Part shown: piece after piece, positions 27,301 to 41,400 of the stretch
Numbering within the stretch: the stretch's first letter is position 1
How the letters are laid out: the number at the start of each line of letters is the position of its first letter
Source: Polyodon spathula
Taxonomy: Eukaryota > Chordata > Actinopteri > Acipenseriformes > Polyodontidae
DNA: 64,000 bases
Assembly: GCF_017654505.1 (NCBI RefSeq)
Contig: NC_054549.1
Span: forward strand, 26,100,147-26,164,146
Direction of reading: 5' to 3'
Position numbers and translations under genes: made by a program
The notes under the pieces: model-generated
Seen by the model: only the letters and a program-made list of their open reading frames with translations
What the model was told of the DNA's origin: nothing
The model's database searches: none

Positions 27301-30300
27301 AGTAATGTCTTCTGCTGAATGGCCTAGCAGCAGACCATGTGACTTAAGGTACAGGAAGTGATTAGGTTCCAGGAAATAATTACCAGGAAGCAATAGTACA
27401 TATTAATCTTTTAACTGGAAAAAAATCGTTGTCTCGAATCAAAGTAAAAAGCAAAGATAGGACCAATGGTAAAGTTGCACAAATGGCATACACACATAAA
27501 CATTGCATCTCACATATAGTTACTATGCATTAAAAATGCAGTACGTTTCTTATTAACTAATCATCCAATGCAGATCATACTGTTCATGTGATAGGGTAGC
27601 TCCAGCACGGAGAGAGACTCAGAACACAGAAGCTGCAGGTTTAAGTGCTAATGCACACTTTATTTACAAATACAAACACTAAACAAACAAAACACATTAA
27701 CAAAACAAACGGCACAAGGATCAAAACAAAAGGTCTACACAAAAACTCACGGACATAACACAGCACCGTACCGCACACAACACCACACCACCACCACCAA
27801 TCATCACTCATTCAATTTACAGCCAGATCCCCAACTGTTTCTCCCCAAACACACACACACACACACACACACACCTTATACTAGCAAGGATTTTGCCCTG
27901 CCACAGTTCCCCAATAAGCAAGTGAGATTTAAAAAGGACCAGCGATGGTAATAATATCAATTTATTTTCATAATGTTTTTGTTTGCTACCAAATATGTAT
28001 TAGTTGGTTATTTTGTAACCAACTTGGTAAGTTTGAAAAATCATCATATTATATAACTCAAAATCATTGTGTTATATAACTCAAAAATATATTATTCAAA
28101 CTCCACATGGAACAAAGCCAGACTCTAACTGAGATCTGTACTTATTCTAATGCAGATTACTTTTTTCCTCCTGCAGACGCACACAGGACACAATTAAGTG
28201 CACCATGCCAGCAGCGCTGCTCCCCAAGACAGAAAGCGTGCAAGTGTGCGTCCAGTTTGAGAGCAACCCCTGTCCCAGCAGCAGCAACAGCACCATGTAT
28301 ACGTACATGGAAAATCCAGTCATATCTGAGATCAGTCCGAAAACAAGCCATACCAGGTAAGAGTGTTTGCAAGCAGAATCTTCATATTACAGTGATTGTA
28401 GCTAACAAAAGCATGCCATAGCTCTTACAGGTTGTGCATCATTCCCTGTATAAGTCTCAAATGCCCAGGTTTGAAGGAAACACATATTATGGTAAACTTT
28501 AATTTTTAATTTAAAACTTGATATCTGGTACTACACAAGGTTAAAGAAATCTCTGTTTGCAAGCCATGCTTTCAGGTTGTGTTGCACTTCATTGGTTGTG
28601 AGGATGAAATTGTTCCCACCCCTTTAATGGCTTCTTCCTGACATTAACCAACCAGTTGCTTTCTGCATTGACTGACTGACTTTCAGCCAGTAACATGCTT
28701 TGACCCAGGAGACACTGCCTAGGTGAAATGACCCAGGAAGTGCAAACAGATAATAAGGCATAGAAACTGAGAACTTCCTTTAACCAGAATATTATCTTTT
28801 AGAATGGAAATACATGTGTTTCTTTCAAAACTGCACACTTCAGACCTATTAAGCTAAATTAACTGTGAAACAGGTAAAGTTTGTAACAGGTTTGTGAAAT
28901 TATTTTGTTAGTTAAAATTATTTTAATTTGGGGTCAGTGTGGTGTTATGGCTTTATGCAGACTTTCATGTGGGCCAAAGTAAGAATACAATTAGATTAAT
29001 TCCATACCCTCACCACTTTCTGTGTAAACAAGTGTCCTTTTCTCTGTCCTAAGTTTATCGAAACTTAATTTTCAACTGTGTCCTCCGGTCCTGATTTCTG
29101 TGCTGTGCTTAAAGTATTTTTTGAGGTTAACTGTCAACCCCTTTTAAGATTTGAAAGACTTGAATCATGTCCCCCATAATTCTTTGTTCTAGGCTGAATA
29201 GATTCTGTTCTGCCAGCCTGCGTTCGTAGCTCAGTCCTTTAAACCCTGGGATTAGTCTGGCTGCCCTTCATTGGACTCTCTCTAGGGCTTCATTGTCCCT
29301 TTTGTACTGTGATGACCAGAACTGGACACAGTACTCAAAGTGCAGTCAATGTGGGGGAATCTTGTGCTCTGTAGGTGACTATAGAGAACTCCAGTCTCCA
29401 GTTCTTCCAATTCACTGTTTTACATGTTGTATTGTCTTTTTTAGTGGAGGAAGGATACTCACTTTGAAGGGGCAGGAGTTCAATCTGATCCAGAACATCT
29501 CCATGGTGGTTTTAAGGATCGGGAAAGAACCAGCAGTAAGTGCTCGCCACACTAACAGTGGGTCACAATCTCAACTGCATTAGTGAATGTGTAAATGTCT
29601 GCTAGTCACACTAGGATCCAAGTTCAACCAAGGCAACATTTTTAACATATAGTCCATGTTAAAATCAATACACTTTAATACTTTCTGCTCCCCTTCATAA
29701 CAGCAGGCGTCCAAACTGAAGAATCTAATAAAGCATCATTTTTTCTTTCTCTTTATGATTCTTTTTCTTTATGATGCTGTTAGATGTTTTGCTTGCTGGT
29801 TGACAGTGAATTTTGTATTGAAACCTTTACAAACCAATGAGAGAAAGAGCAGAACCATTCTATCAGAGAGATAATTTAAAGTTCTTTTCTACATTCCAAG
29901 AGCGTAAAGTAGTAACACTGACTTATTAATCACTGAAACTGGCACTTCTGTGGTGCTTCAGAAGATAAAGTTAAATTTAAATTCTACAAAATGCTTTCAA
30001 TCATTGGCTTGCATTCGCAGCAAAGACAGTGTCTGGAATATGTTATAATGTCATTTCTATAATAACCACTGTACTGAGTATGGTTTTCTCCTGTGCTTAA
30101 GTTTTTGGGCATTCCTTGTAAAATATTGAATTTAGATGACATATTTAAGATAACTTTTCGCATTTTCCATGCTGTTGAGTAAAGTAGCGGTTTGTTAATC
30201 ATATTCTGCTCTTCCTTTTCAGATCTGTGCAGTTCAGAGTCCCACCGTTATCACATGCCCCTCCCCAGCAGCCTCTAACAGTACTGAGGAGCAGCCAGTG

Positions 30301-33300
30301 AAGTTTTACATCAACGGGGTCTTGTACACGGGAGACGGCTCGGCCGTCCACAGCCTGCCAGACTACGATGACGATTCACACACTGGCAGCTTCTACATGC
30401 ATTACTGCGAGGACCCGCACTTCTACATCGCCAATAAGGAGAAGTGGATCAAGCACCATCACGGGGAACCCCTGACTCTGGTCATCATGGTGAGGTTTTC
30501 TTACTATCCAGCATCTTCCAAGTCACTAGCTCTTTGTTTGAAGATACACAGAAGATGACATAGATACATAGAAGAGGACCCAACACCCACCTCATCTACA
30601 GGTGCTGGGGAATCCCTATGACTAGAATTCTGAGATTCTGTTCTGTGTCAGGGAATTATCCTGCCCACACAACTCCCTTTCAAAACTGCAATGAATCTCA
30701 ACATGACTTGGTATTTGGTCTGTTGTATGTACTAATAACTAAAGGAAGAGATTACTGAACCTTGCATTCATGCTAAATTCTGTTAACTAATTATTTAAAG
30801 CAACTATCCAACACACATTTTAGTCTCTATCGTTGTCTTTAGTGGATTCTGGTAACCCTGGCTGTACAAGAAGTTTGACCCCTGTTTGATAAGGTATTGC
30901 TAATGGGTTCTCAAAGCAATTGTAATATGCTGCTGTTTTTTTGATCAGCGATGTAGTATTTGCTAACTATTATATATTGTTTTAATGAGACACAATATCC
31001 TGGTATATCACAGAGAATATTAATTTCTGACTCACCTAGTAAAGTCTGTGTGCAGGATCATACACCGCCACACAGTCAGGGAGCATAGCTTCTCTTCCTG
31101 GCTGGGAGAACGATCTTCATAGTGATTCCACAGGAAGTGCCATCATGGGTCCCCCATGGCAAATCAGCAGTGACTGTTTCTCCTCCCCACTTTACAGAGC
31201 ACCCTACTGACCAGGATTCTAAAGATGTATTATTATTACAAACATGTTAAATCTTAGACTTCTGATTGCTGTAAATACAGAAAGAAGTAAACATTACTGT
31301 GCAGATAACTTACTTTATAACTGTTTTGAAAGCATAGAAAGAAAAAAATGATTGATTGGTCAGTATATTACAGCAACAGAATCACTTGCTGTGTTAATCG
31401 TGCCACAAGAGATGTGAACACAATTAAAACTGACAGTGCAGGTACCACTAAAAAGACCACAATACTCTATATGGAGTATAAGCTGACCTCAGTTATTTTC
31501 TTATTCTGTGTCTGTTTAAAAAATAGACACAGTCTTCACTTTAGTTTAGCTTGTGGTAAAACTTGTGGTGAAATTCCATGTTAGCAGAAATGCTTACATA
31601 GAGATATTCAATTTGTCCTGTACATGTTTTCATCCTAACACAGTCTGAGACAGTGTAGAACCAGTATTGCCTGGCTGAGTTGAAAGGGATGTGTTTTTGT
31701 AAAAAATAAAAAAGCTTTGAGGAAATGTTCAGTAACAAAGGCAGAGTGCTTATGTATCCTGGAATGGAACAGAGCCAGGAGCTAAACTAGTAAACAGGGG
31801 AAGCTGCAGGATAAACATCTGAAGTGCTCCACATGCTAAGGTTAGCACATTTCTCTTGGATCACACCTGGTTTACACTGACCAACTGAACAGTTAGCTAG
31901 ATCTATGATGTGGTATTGGAGTTATAAAATGTGTGCTCTTCAGTTTACCCATGATTTAATAATACTTCACACTTTCCAGCAATTGTGTTTCTACAGTATG
32001 TGGTGACTTGTGTTAAATATGATAAAAATTGCTTCATGTGTCATTTAAATTGCATGTGTGCATTTCCTTTCATTGTGATGGTGTTTGCAATGATTCTGAG
32101 TTGTTCTTGAGTTCTGTTGCCTCAATATTGAATTATTGTAATTTTACGCAATCAGTCTTTACCTGGACTTGAACTTGCGTGGGCTTGTCTGGAGAATCCT
32201 AAGTGCTGGGATTGAACATTCTTCCTCATTCCATTCAAATCACGTGACACTGTGACCTTTCTGCTAAAAAAGAGGCTGGCACTTAGGATTCTCCAGGTGA
32301 GTGCAAAGCCATGCAAAGGCAGATTTACAGAAAAAATTATAACAATGACTCTGTATTGAAGCAACAGAATTGGCAAATGCTTAAAATAATAAGGTAAATA
32401 TTAAAAAATAATATAAAATGACATTGAAAGAAGATAAGGCTGCAGGGTATGTTGGGGCAGCATCACGAGCTCAGTATATAATAACCATGTTGCCAGTCAG
32501 AGAACTGGTTTGTGTACAAACCAATCTTCTAGAATGGCTTGAGTGACCAGATTGCAAGCAGTGATGTTGTTCGGTCCTGGCACTGTTGGGGAAGATCCTT
32601 TTATAAAACTACTTTGTTACAGTTACAAATTACCTGAACAAAACAACTAATTACTGTTGCAAATGATTACTTTTCAGGCACAGTTTACATTTGACAGATA
32701 TATTTTTGTTTTGGTTTGATCAGGCTTCAGCTCAAAATATTATTTTAAGATCCAACTATCAAACCCACTAGTTCTCTCCTCTGACACAATTTTCTGGCGA
32801 AATGATATGAAGCCTGTTGAAGCGCTTTTCGGATTTCCATGTTATGCATTACCTGTCTGAAAAGCAAACCATTACAGTTACAAGTTACTGAAAGAGGTAA
32901 TCAGATTACAGTAATGCATTACATGTAATGCATTACTCCCCAACACTGGTGCTGGAATATTGATATGCTTATTATTTCTACTTCACCAGAAAGCAAAAAA
33001 CTGTTTGGATCTAAGACCAGAGGAATACAGAGTGATGATTGGCTCCATCCCCTGTGAGATCAGCTTCAACAATGAGAAGGTCTTCCACTGCACCATCAAC
33101 GGATCCCTGAGCTCCACCGAGAGGCAGCTTCCTGTCATAGTGAGTGCAGGCAGGGGGGTTACTGTGTCAATGCAGCATGGTGACCCAGCAGACTGCAGGC
33201 AGTGGTGTTACTGTGTCAGTGCAGCATGGTGACCCAGCAGACTGCAGGCAGTGGTGTTACTGTGTCAGTGCAGCATGGTGATCCAGCAGACTACAAGCAG

Positions 33301-33773
33301 TGGTGTTACTGTGTCAGTGCATCATGGTGACCCAGCAGACTGCAGGCAGTGGTGTTACTGTGGTCAGTGACCCAGCAGACTGCAAGCAGTGGTGATACTG
33401 TGTCAGTGCAGCATGGTGACCAGGCAGTGGTGTTACTGTGTCAGTGCAGCATGGTGATCCAGCAGACTGCAGGTAGTGGTGTTACTGTGTCAATGCAGCA
33501 TGATGACCCAGCAGACTGCAGGCAGTGATGTTACTGTGTCAGTGCAGCATGGTGACCCAGCAGACTGCAGGCAGTGGTGTTACTGTGTCAGTGCAGCATG
33601 GTGACCCAGCAGACTGCAGATATTCTGAAGGGGTGTTTGCTAGTAGGAAGTAACAAGCATTTTGTTTGATATTTGTTAATATTATTAGTTGTGTTATTAT
33701 GTGCATAAGGGAATATAAGATGTTGTTGTTTACTATGCTTTTTAAAATTATTTTTGGAAAGATTTAGGAGCTG

Positions 33774-33839
<66 letters not shown>

Positions 33840-36800
33840 TATTTCTTAGCAGACGCCCTTATCCAGGGCGACTTACAGTTGTATACAAAAAATACAAGCT
33901 TATAAGTTGCCATAACTTGCAGCCCCATCCTCCTTTTCATAAAATAAAAATAAAACAATTTTACACATAGATTCTAACTCTGAGATAAACTCTAAGAAGT
34001 GTCTACACTTGTACACTGAACTTGACATAGTCTCTTCTTACTGTATATACTGTACCTCCGAATTTATGTTTGATTAAGCTTGATAGGGGAAAATTGCTAA
34101 CAGAGAATATGAGACACGTTACAAGATACAATTGAGCAGCTCCAGTCTGAGTTAGCAGTTTTTCCATGTGAAAATCAACAGGGTGTTCAATTATATTTAC
34201 ATGAAGAAGGAAGTAACTACAATTCTGACTTTTTATTAACAAATACAATATATTTAATGGGACACACTGTGTTAATAGCAATGCTCCAGAGAGGCACCCT
34301 TAGCACTCTCAGTCTGTTGTTCAAAGACGCCACAACCTGCATCAAGATGAAACAGCTAAGGTTAAGAGAAGTCATCTAGCACAATGTGAGCAGTGCAACA
34401 GCACGGGTTGTAAAATAGCTTGTTGAAATATCTACTGTAACACTTTTTTCAGTCCCTAAGTTGTATAAATATTGTTATGTAGCAAAGTCATACTGAACCA
34501 TTACTAACAGGGTGGATTTCTGACCCAGAAGTGTTCCTGCTCTGAGTAGTGTCTGTCCAGCGTTTTTCATCAAGGACCCCCTTTTCACAAACAAAAGAAA
34601 AAGAAACAGAAGCATGGTTTCCTGGTCACAAGCAGTCAGACTGCATGGAAAGCATTGATTGTGATCGCCTTGTTGCAGACTGATTAAAGGAAAGGACTGG
34701 GCTGTGTTACTGTGACTTGTGAAGTAACGCTAACGATATCTAACGCTAGCATTTCACTTGCATACAAAATACTGGGAATTAATAGATCAACCGTTGTTTT
34801 TTTTATCTTACATAGCTAGTAAAAGGGCCAGATTTTTAAACCACAAAAACAGCCTCCGCTGTATAGGTAATTTCTACAAAAAAGAGTTGCAAAAGCCAAT
34901 ATGTGATATACAAAAGGAGATACAATAAGGACTAACTGACCCATCCAACTCGCTTACCAACCCAAACTTGGCAGATTTCAAACACTGAGCAGTTCTGTAA
35001 CTGACATTGCTAAGGGGGTCGGGGGGCAGTTTTCTCTTGTTTATCTTGGCTTGAGTCACTGATGTAACTTAAGATACTGAACGTTAAACAGTACACACGC
35101 TTCATTGAAATACAACCCTCCCTCCTGATTTGCTCCTGACCACATTATTCAACACATATTTCTGGTTTTGATGGCTACCCAGCTACCCAGCAAGTAGGTT
35201 GATTAAAAAATATTTTTCACTGACCCTGGACTTCTACAAGGAAATGGAATTTGAATGGACTGGTTTTTCAGCTCTTCAGAGCATTCCCGTGCCGCCTGCT
35301 AAAACAAATAAAATAAATAAATATATCTATGCGATGTGTTAAAAAATATAAGGCAGAGGATCATCGTATACTCCTCCTCTCTGGATGAGGCTGGGAGTGG
35401 CTGGTGGTTGGGGAGGTGGTGGTAATTCGAAAGCATGACAAGACTGAGTTTGTAAAATAGGTTTATAGATCTTATAGGTTAATGGGAACTTGCCAGTAAT
35501 AGGTTTGTAGAGTAACCAATGACTATACCAGGCACTTGTACTGTGGATTTCCTGCCTAAAAACTTAGCAAGTTTTATATTCTTGAAATGCTTGCTTTTAA
35601 CAGGCCTGACCTGCTGAGAACTTGGAAAATTACCAATGCTGACCATTGCAAAAACAGTGCTGACCATTGGAGGAGTTTAACAGCACTAATTAGTGTGCCC
35701 TGCTTTACTTTCATTTTTCTGTCAGTCTGCTGTTTAACATCCTTGGTAAAAAGCTCTCTTGGGAAAAGTTATAGCTGGAATGTGTGTGTGTGTGTGTCTT
35801 TGGCCTCTGTGATACTCCAGGGATATTCCTTCCCACACTGCCAATATCCATAGTACAGGAACTTATTTTTTTTTAGCCTGTATCTTGTATTCATTTCCAG
35901 TTATGCTTGTGGTGTAGTGTTATGACAGCATGGTCACCATGACTGATCACAGAAAATGTCAAGTTGGGTCTTAAAGGATCCCAGTGATTCTGCCTCAACA
36001 ACATGACTAGTTAGCCCATTCAACACCCTCACCACCCTTCTAAAGAAGCGTCTCCTTCCCCCTGTTCTAATTGCACTTCATTTCTGGTCATGGTTTCTGT
36101 GCCATGCTTAAAGTTTTGGTCAGGGTTATATTTGTAAGTCTTCAGTCATGTCCACCCTGATTTTTCTTTGCTCTTGGATAAAGAAGACAGGGAATAGTAG
36201 AGTGCAGGATGTAGCAGTTTTATTTGTGTTGTTATCTTCTGATGTTTAAAGTTGCTTTTTGTTATTAAGTTAACTTAAATACAATTGCCAACATATTTAA
36301 TATGAGTAGTTTAGTTCATGTTTGTCTGTAGAATTATGTTAAAGACACCTGATGTATTCAGATGGTGGCAGTATTTGAAGTCAGGCAGTGTTTAGAGCTA
36401 TTGACACACTCCAGTAATTGCATTTGGAATTTTACACAGACAGTAAAATTCTCCCATAGTAGAATGGAATTCTTATAGTAATACCTAACCCTTTAAGGAC
36501 GGGGATGGTGTTAACACAATCATACTGAAGTGGGCACGATCATACTGAATACGACCGTGATCGTGTAAACACAATAAAAAAACAAGTGGATATAAGAAAA
36601 TACTATTTCATGAACTAAATGTATCAGGTACGTTTTTTTTTCCTTATTACTTATAATAATGGAATGAATAACAATTATTTTATTTATAAATATTTATTTT
36701 GAGAGTAGTATCCATTATTGCTTATAAAGACCCTGAGAATAAACTTGTACTATTATGCCCTGAAACAATGTCTTGTAATTTGCCCAAACATCAATATTTT

Positions 36801-38395
36801 TCAACAAAACTTTCAGGAAGTATTGTAAGATCCCTCAGGTCATAGAATAATGTATTTTTATACTTGTATCTCTAAGCAGAATTCATACTAAAAAATAGAT
36901 AACTTTAAAATAAATAAATAAATAAATACATCTAAATATTGTGTTGAAAATAGTGACATTTTGATGGTTTCTGAAGTACTTTAAAAAGTGTTTTGAAAAA
37001 AAAGGACACCATTTCCAAGATGCTACTGTGAAATGTGAAAAAATAGATTTTTTTGTGAAGGAAGATAGGAAGAGAGTCAACTACAGCCAAAACATCCCTG
37101 TTTCTGGCTGAAAAATGCTTGGTCCTGAAAGGGTTAAAGAAACATATACAATTGTATAGCAAGGAGTCCCCGAGTGACTCATCTGGTAAAAGCACAGCCT
37201 CGTCAGTCATACAGTTAGGGGAGTTCAAAGGAGCAACTTGGCTGTGCAAAGTTCTTTGTCTTCACTGGGGATTCCAGAAGAAGGCAAACAAGAAGTGGAC
37301 ATCTGCAGGGCTGGCCTTTGTCCTCCAGTGGTTAGCAACTCGCTGACATCCACTGCATAGCTCCTGGGTGTAAAGAGGCTGTTGGCTTGGTCATGGGATC
37401 GGTGGACGTCCACCGACCTTCAGTTCACCTGAGCTGTGTGGGGAATCACTGCAGTGAGGGAGGCTAATTAGACATCTAAATTGGGGAGAAAATAGGGTTA
37501 GGGTTAGATAATGCTTGGCAAATGTGACTGAAGCACTGGGAATGAACAAATACAGGGATGCTATCCAATTAAAAAAAAAAAAAAAAAAGAGACAGCTGAC
37601 TCTTTCAAATGGAATCCGCTGAGGATATCGAGCACACCTGTGGCTCTAGTTTGCAAATCGGCAAGTCAGCTGAGCAGATAAAAGATAATAGAATATTGAA
37701 CAAGATTCCCGCAGCTCTCTCTGAGAAAAAACAGTCACGCTTTAGAGAAAGTCAAATCCAAACTGAACAAAAGAGATTGTCAAAGCTGTGACCAGAGCAG
37801 TGATCACGGTGGTGAAGCCATTCAATACAAAGAATGGAACGAGCGGGGAGTGCAATACCTGAACCATAACTGAAAAGAACTCACCAGAGCAGAGTGGAGA
37901 AAGAAAGTGAGCAGCAGAACAATCATAGACTGGAAACAAAGGGGTTTGTACAGAAAGGGTTCATAAAGAATGAAGGGGTGATAGGAGGAGTAGAGGAAGC
38001 TGGGATAGACAGGACAGAGCCTTTTTTAAGATCAGGTATTTAACAAGACAGAACTTGTGTGTCAGAAGAACATTATATGATTAAAGCAGTGGATATTTGT
38101 CCAAAGCCACAAAAATCTATCAAGGCAGTTTTTCTAAGAGTGCTTGTGTTATTCTGCTATTCGACAGATTTCTCCCTGTCTTCCGCAGATAAAACTTTAA
38201 ATCTGCAGGTGTTTGTTTTGGTATTGACATGCTCATGTACTGGAGGCGGAATATGCTTTTAAAATTGAGGTTAGCAGTTTTATCATCAACCTTATTATTC
38301 ACATGCAATCTTATTATACACGGGTCTTGCACCACGACGTGTATAATAAGACTGTAAAACACTGATGTGTATAGGAATATTATCATCCCCCCATG

Positions 38396-38475
<80 letters not shown>

Positions 38476-41400
38476 CAATGTATTCTTGACCTAGAGAGAA
38501 TTTTGCATTCATAATGTGCTTACAATTTTGATACCATTAAAACATCACACAATAGAGGTTTCTCACAAGTCCTCTTTCTGGAGAATTTACTTTGACATGA
38601 TATAAAAATATGAGTACTGACAAAAATGTATGTTCTACATTAAAAACTCATCCATTCAAAACTTCAAAAAGACTAGGTTATCCAAACTATGTACTTCAAA
38701 TCATCAAGCCTCAATGCTAAAATGAATTATAAATCACTTCCCTGTTGGAACATATAGTAGAATGTAAATCTCACACTGAGAATCTCAATGACAAAGTTTT
38801 CTAAACATAGAAAACACCACTTGTTGTATATAACAGATTAAATATGTTTTTCATCTGTTGTTTGTTGAGATTGTGTTTCCTCTTGCACTGTTTGTAAGAC
38901 AGACCCGACACAAGAAAGTATGCAAGAAATACACTTTCAATTTGATTAGAGGAAGCCACCAAACTCTTATAAACATACATAAGAAAAAGAGTTTGTGTAC
39001 TTTTTTTCTGGCTTGGTAACTTCTGGGTCAGGTTGGAGTAAAGAGATTTAAGGAAGTAGTCCTTAATCGTAATTTAAAAAGAGTGTGAAGTAGACAAATG
39101 TTTCAACAGTGGTTTTTATGATAAATTAGCCAGTTTAGTTTTAGGCCCTTGATTTAGTGCATAAAAGCATTGATATTGGCTTTCATGTTTTTTACAGTTT
39201 CATGTAAATGAAATATGCATTTAGTGTTTGTTATCTTTAGTTGACTTTACTGGAGTCAAGTCAGTGACCGCTGTAGTTTATGTTAATCGACTGGAATGTT
39301 GTTTATTTAAGAAAATCAGTCCACCATCTTTTTCTTTTCAGTTAGGTGGCTGGAATTATTTCACACAGCAGAATACTGTAGGAAGCCAAACCTTATTTAT
39401 ACTGCCACACCCTGCTCTGGGGAATGCCGCAAGGACAAAAACACCTACTAATATTGCATAGCATAGAACAAACACATTGTTTGACATTTGCTGTGTCCCA
39501 TGTTGTCTGTATCTCAGCGTTATATTTTTAAACATATTGCCAACTCAATTGAATTGTTTGGTCATAAACCTTGGGCAATACATTTCTCAACATTTACTCT
39601 GGGGAGCGTTCCCCAGGAGAAAATAAATAATCTTCCTGGAATCGCAGTGAGTGTATTCAGATCACGCTCCCTCCTGCAACAATGCTGCTTTTCTGCTCCC
39701 ACAATACACCACTCATTTCAATCGGAACAGCAGCACTGCTGCAGGAGTGATATTTGGTAAAAAATGTATCTTTCTTCCGGTGAACATTCTCAAAAAGTTG
39801 AAAAAAGTAATTCCGTACTTATACCTATAAAATATAAAAACAATCGGAAATACGGATACATTTAGCTTCTATATGTATTCAAATGAATATTAATTAAATA
39901 CCATGTGAAGCATTTAATCCTCCCTTCTGTTTCTTCTAGTCATAGGATGATTGAAATGTTTACTTATTATTATCATTATTATTTATTTATTTGTAGACAC
40001 CCTTAATCCAGGGCGACTTACAGCTGTTACAAAATATCACATTACACAATATCACATTGCAAAATATTACATTATAGATAGGTGCAGTTTTATAAAGTAC
40101 AGTAAACTCTGTAGAAAATAAGATCAAATTCAAATAAGAGCAAAATAAAGAATATAATAAATAATTACATGTAAGCGTGAATTTGACTAAGAGCCGTTAA
40201 ACGTATTGATTTGCCTTTATTCATATTATGCCGTTTATCCATTAACCAAATCTATGTCTATCCTTAGCTTCTTGCAATCCACCCAGCAGTAGAATGATAG
40301 TAGCTTTTTCTTTAAAGGAACATTCTCTTGTGTTGTTTAGGTGCAGGTTGGGAATTTCAAAGAGGAGATCGCCAGGGTGCACCTGGGAGGCAACGAGATG
40401 GCTATCATTGTGTCCATAGTCGTATGCAGCATATTACTACTGGTCTGTACAGTGGGTAAGTGAACAATATCCTGAGACCATGATAAGACTTTGGCTAACT
40501 GGGTGCTCCTTGGACTACCTCTCTGTAGTATATGTCATAAACTTGTCTCAAATGGAGGTACCTTTCTGCATCTCAGATGTTTGATATGGTTCTGATTTCT
40601 GTGGAGGACACTGACCCTTGGTTCAAACAGTATGCAACTGGAATATCTCCAGTGCTTGAAAAAATGCAACTTCAATTGTAGGATTACTGAAATCCCAAGT
40701 TATTCCTTTGTTATTTCTTAGCTTTGGGGGTCTTTTGTACTAAAAGTCGCAGAGCAGAACGATACTGGCAGAAGACCTTACTTCAAATGGAAGAGATGGA
40801 ATCTCAGATTCGTGACGAAATCCGCAAAGGTAAGAACTCTTGAGATTAAGCACAGGTTCCAAAATGTTTTGCATCATTGTCTGTGTATGTCATGGCGTTC
40901 TGGTGACTTTTTAACCCCCCCTGTGGACTAAATATATCTCATATAATCATGTCTATCCTCCACATACATCTGGTAGCCCTGGTAACCATGAATCTGTCCC
41001 TCTGCAACACTCTGACCGTAGACACATGCTGTGACTCATGTTATCTATATTGCAGCATGATATTTTTACTAATAATATTAAAATATTATTAATATTTTAA
41101 CTCTGTTGAATTTTTTAATTAGTCATGAATCAAATGGGCAATACATTTCTCAGCATTTACTCTAGGCAGCATTTGCCAGGAGAAAATAAATGAGCTTCCT
41201 AGGATTACAATCCAGATCACGCTCCCTCCTGCAAAAAGTTGAAAAAAGTAATTATGTAGTTGGTTTACTTATGATATGTGAATAAAAATATCAAAACAAT
41301 AGGGAATATGAGCAACACGGATATTTCAGTAAGAAATATCACACAGAACTTGGGGTAGTCCTTACTTACACTAGGGGCTAAATGTTTCAGGGGAACAGTT

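Larger units (their letters stand above)
33140..40340 (+). other. plxnd1 intron 19, the largest (7.2 kb)
   Basis: Holds the minisatellite, an L2-like tail, a CR1 fragment, a piggyBac-like element, a SINE, an (AAT)n array with a hairpin, and a foldback repeat. From about 34000 to 35950 nothing is recognised. No gene found inside. Confidence 0.75.

Noticed and set aside
32960..33232. 90-residue frame running through the exon 19 donor
   Set aside because: The part after 33139 is minisatellite sequence; the normal donor keeps frame with exon 20.
33153..33619. Regularly repeated 49-bp units as a CRISPR-like array
   Set aside because: Units are contiguous with no unique spacers, and the genome is vertebrate; it is a minisatellite.
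37163..37240. Candidate tRNA gene
   Set aside because: The A and B boxes are degenerate and the stretch continues into a SINE body; no cloverleaf could be drawn.
37493..37506. agggttagggttag as an interstitial telomere
   Set aside because: Only about two units, far below a telomeric array.
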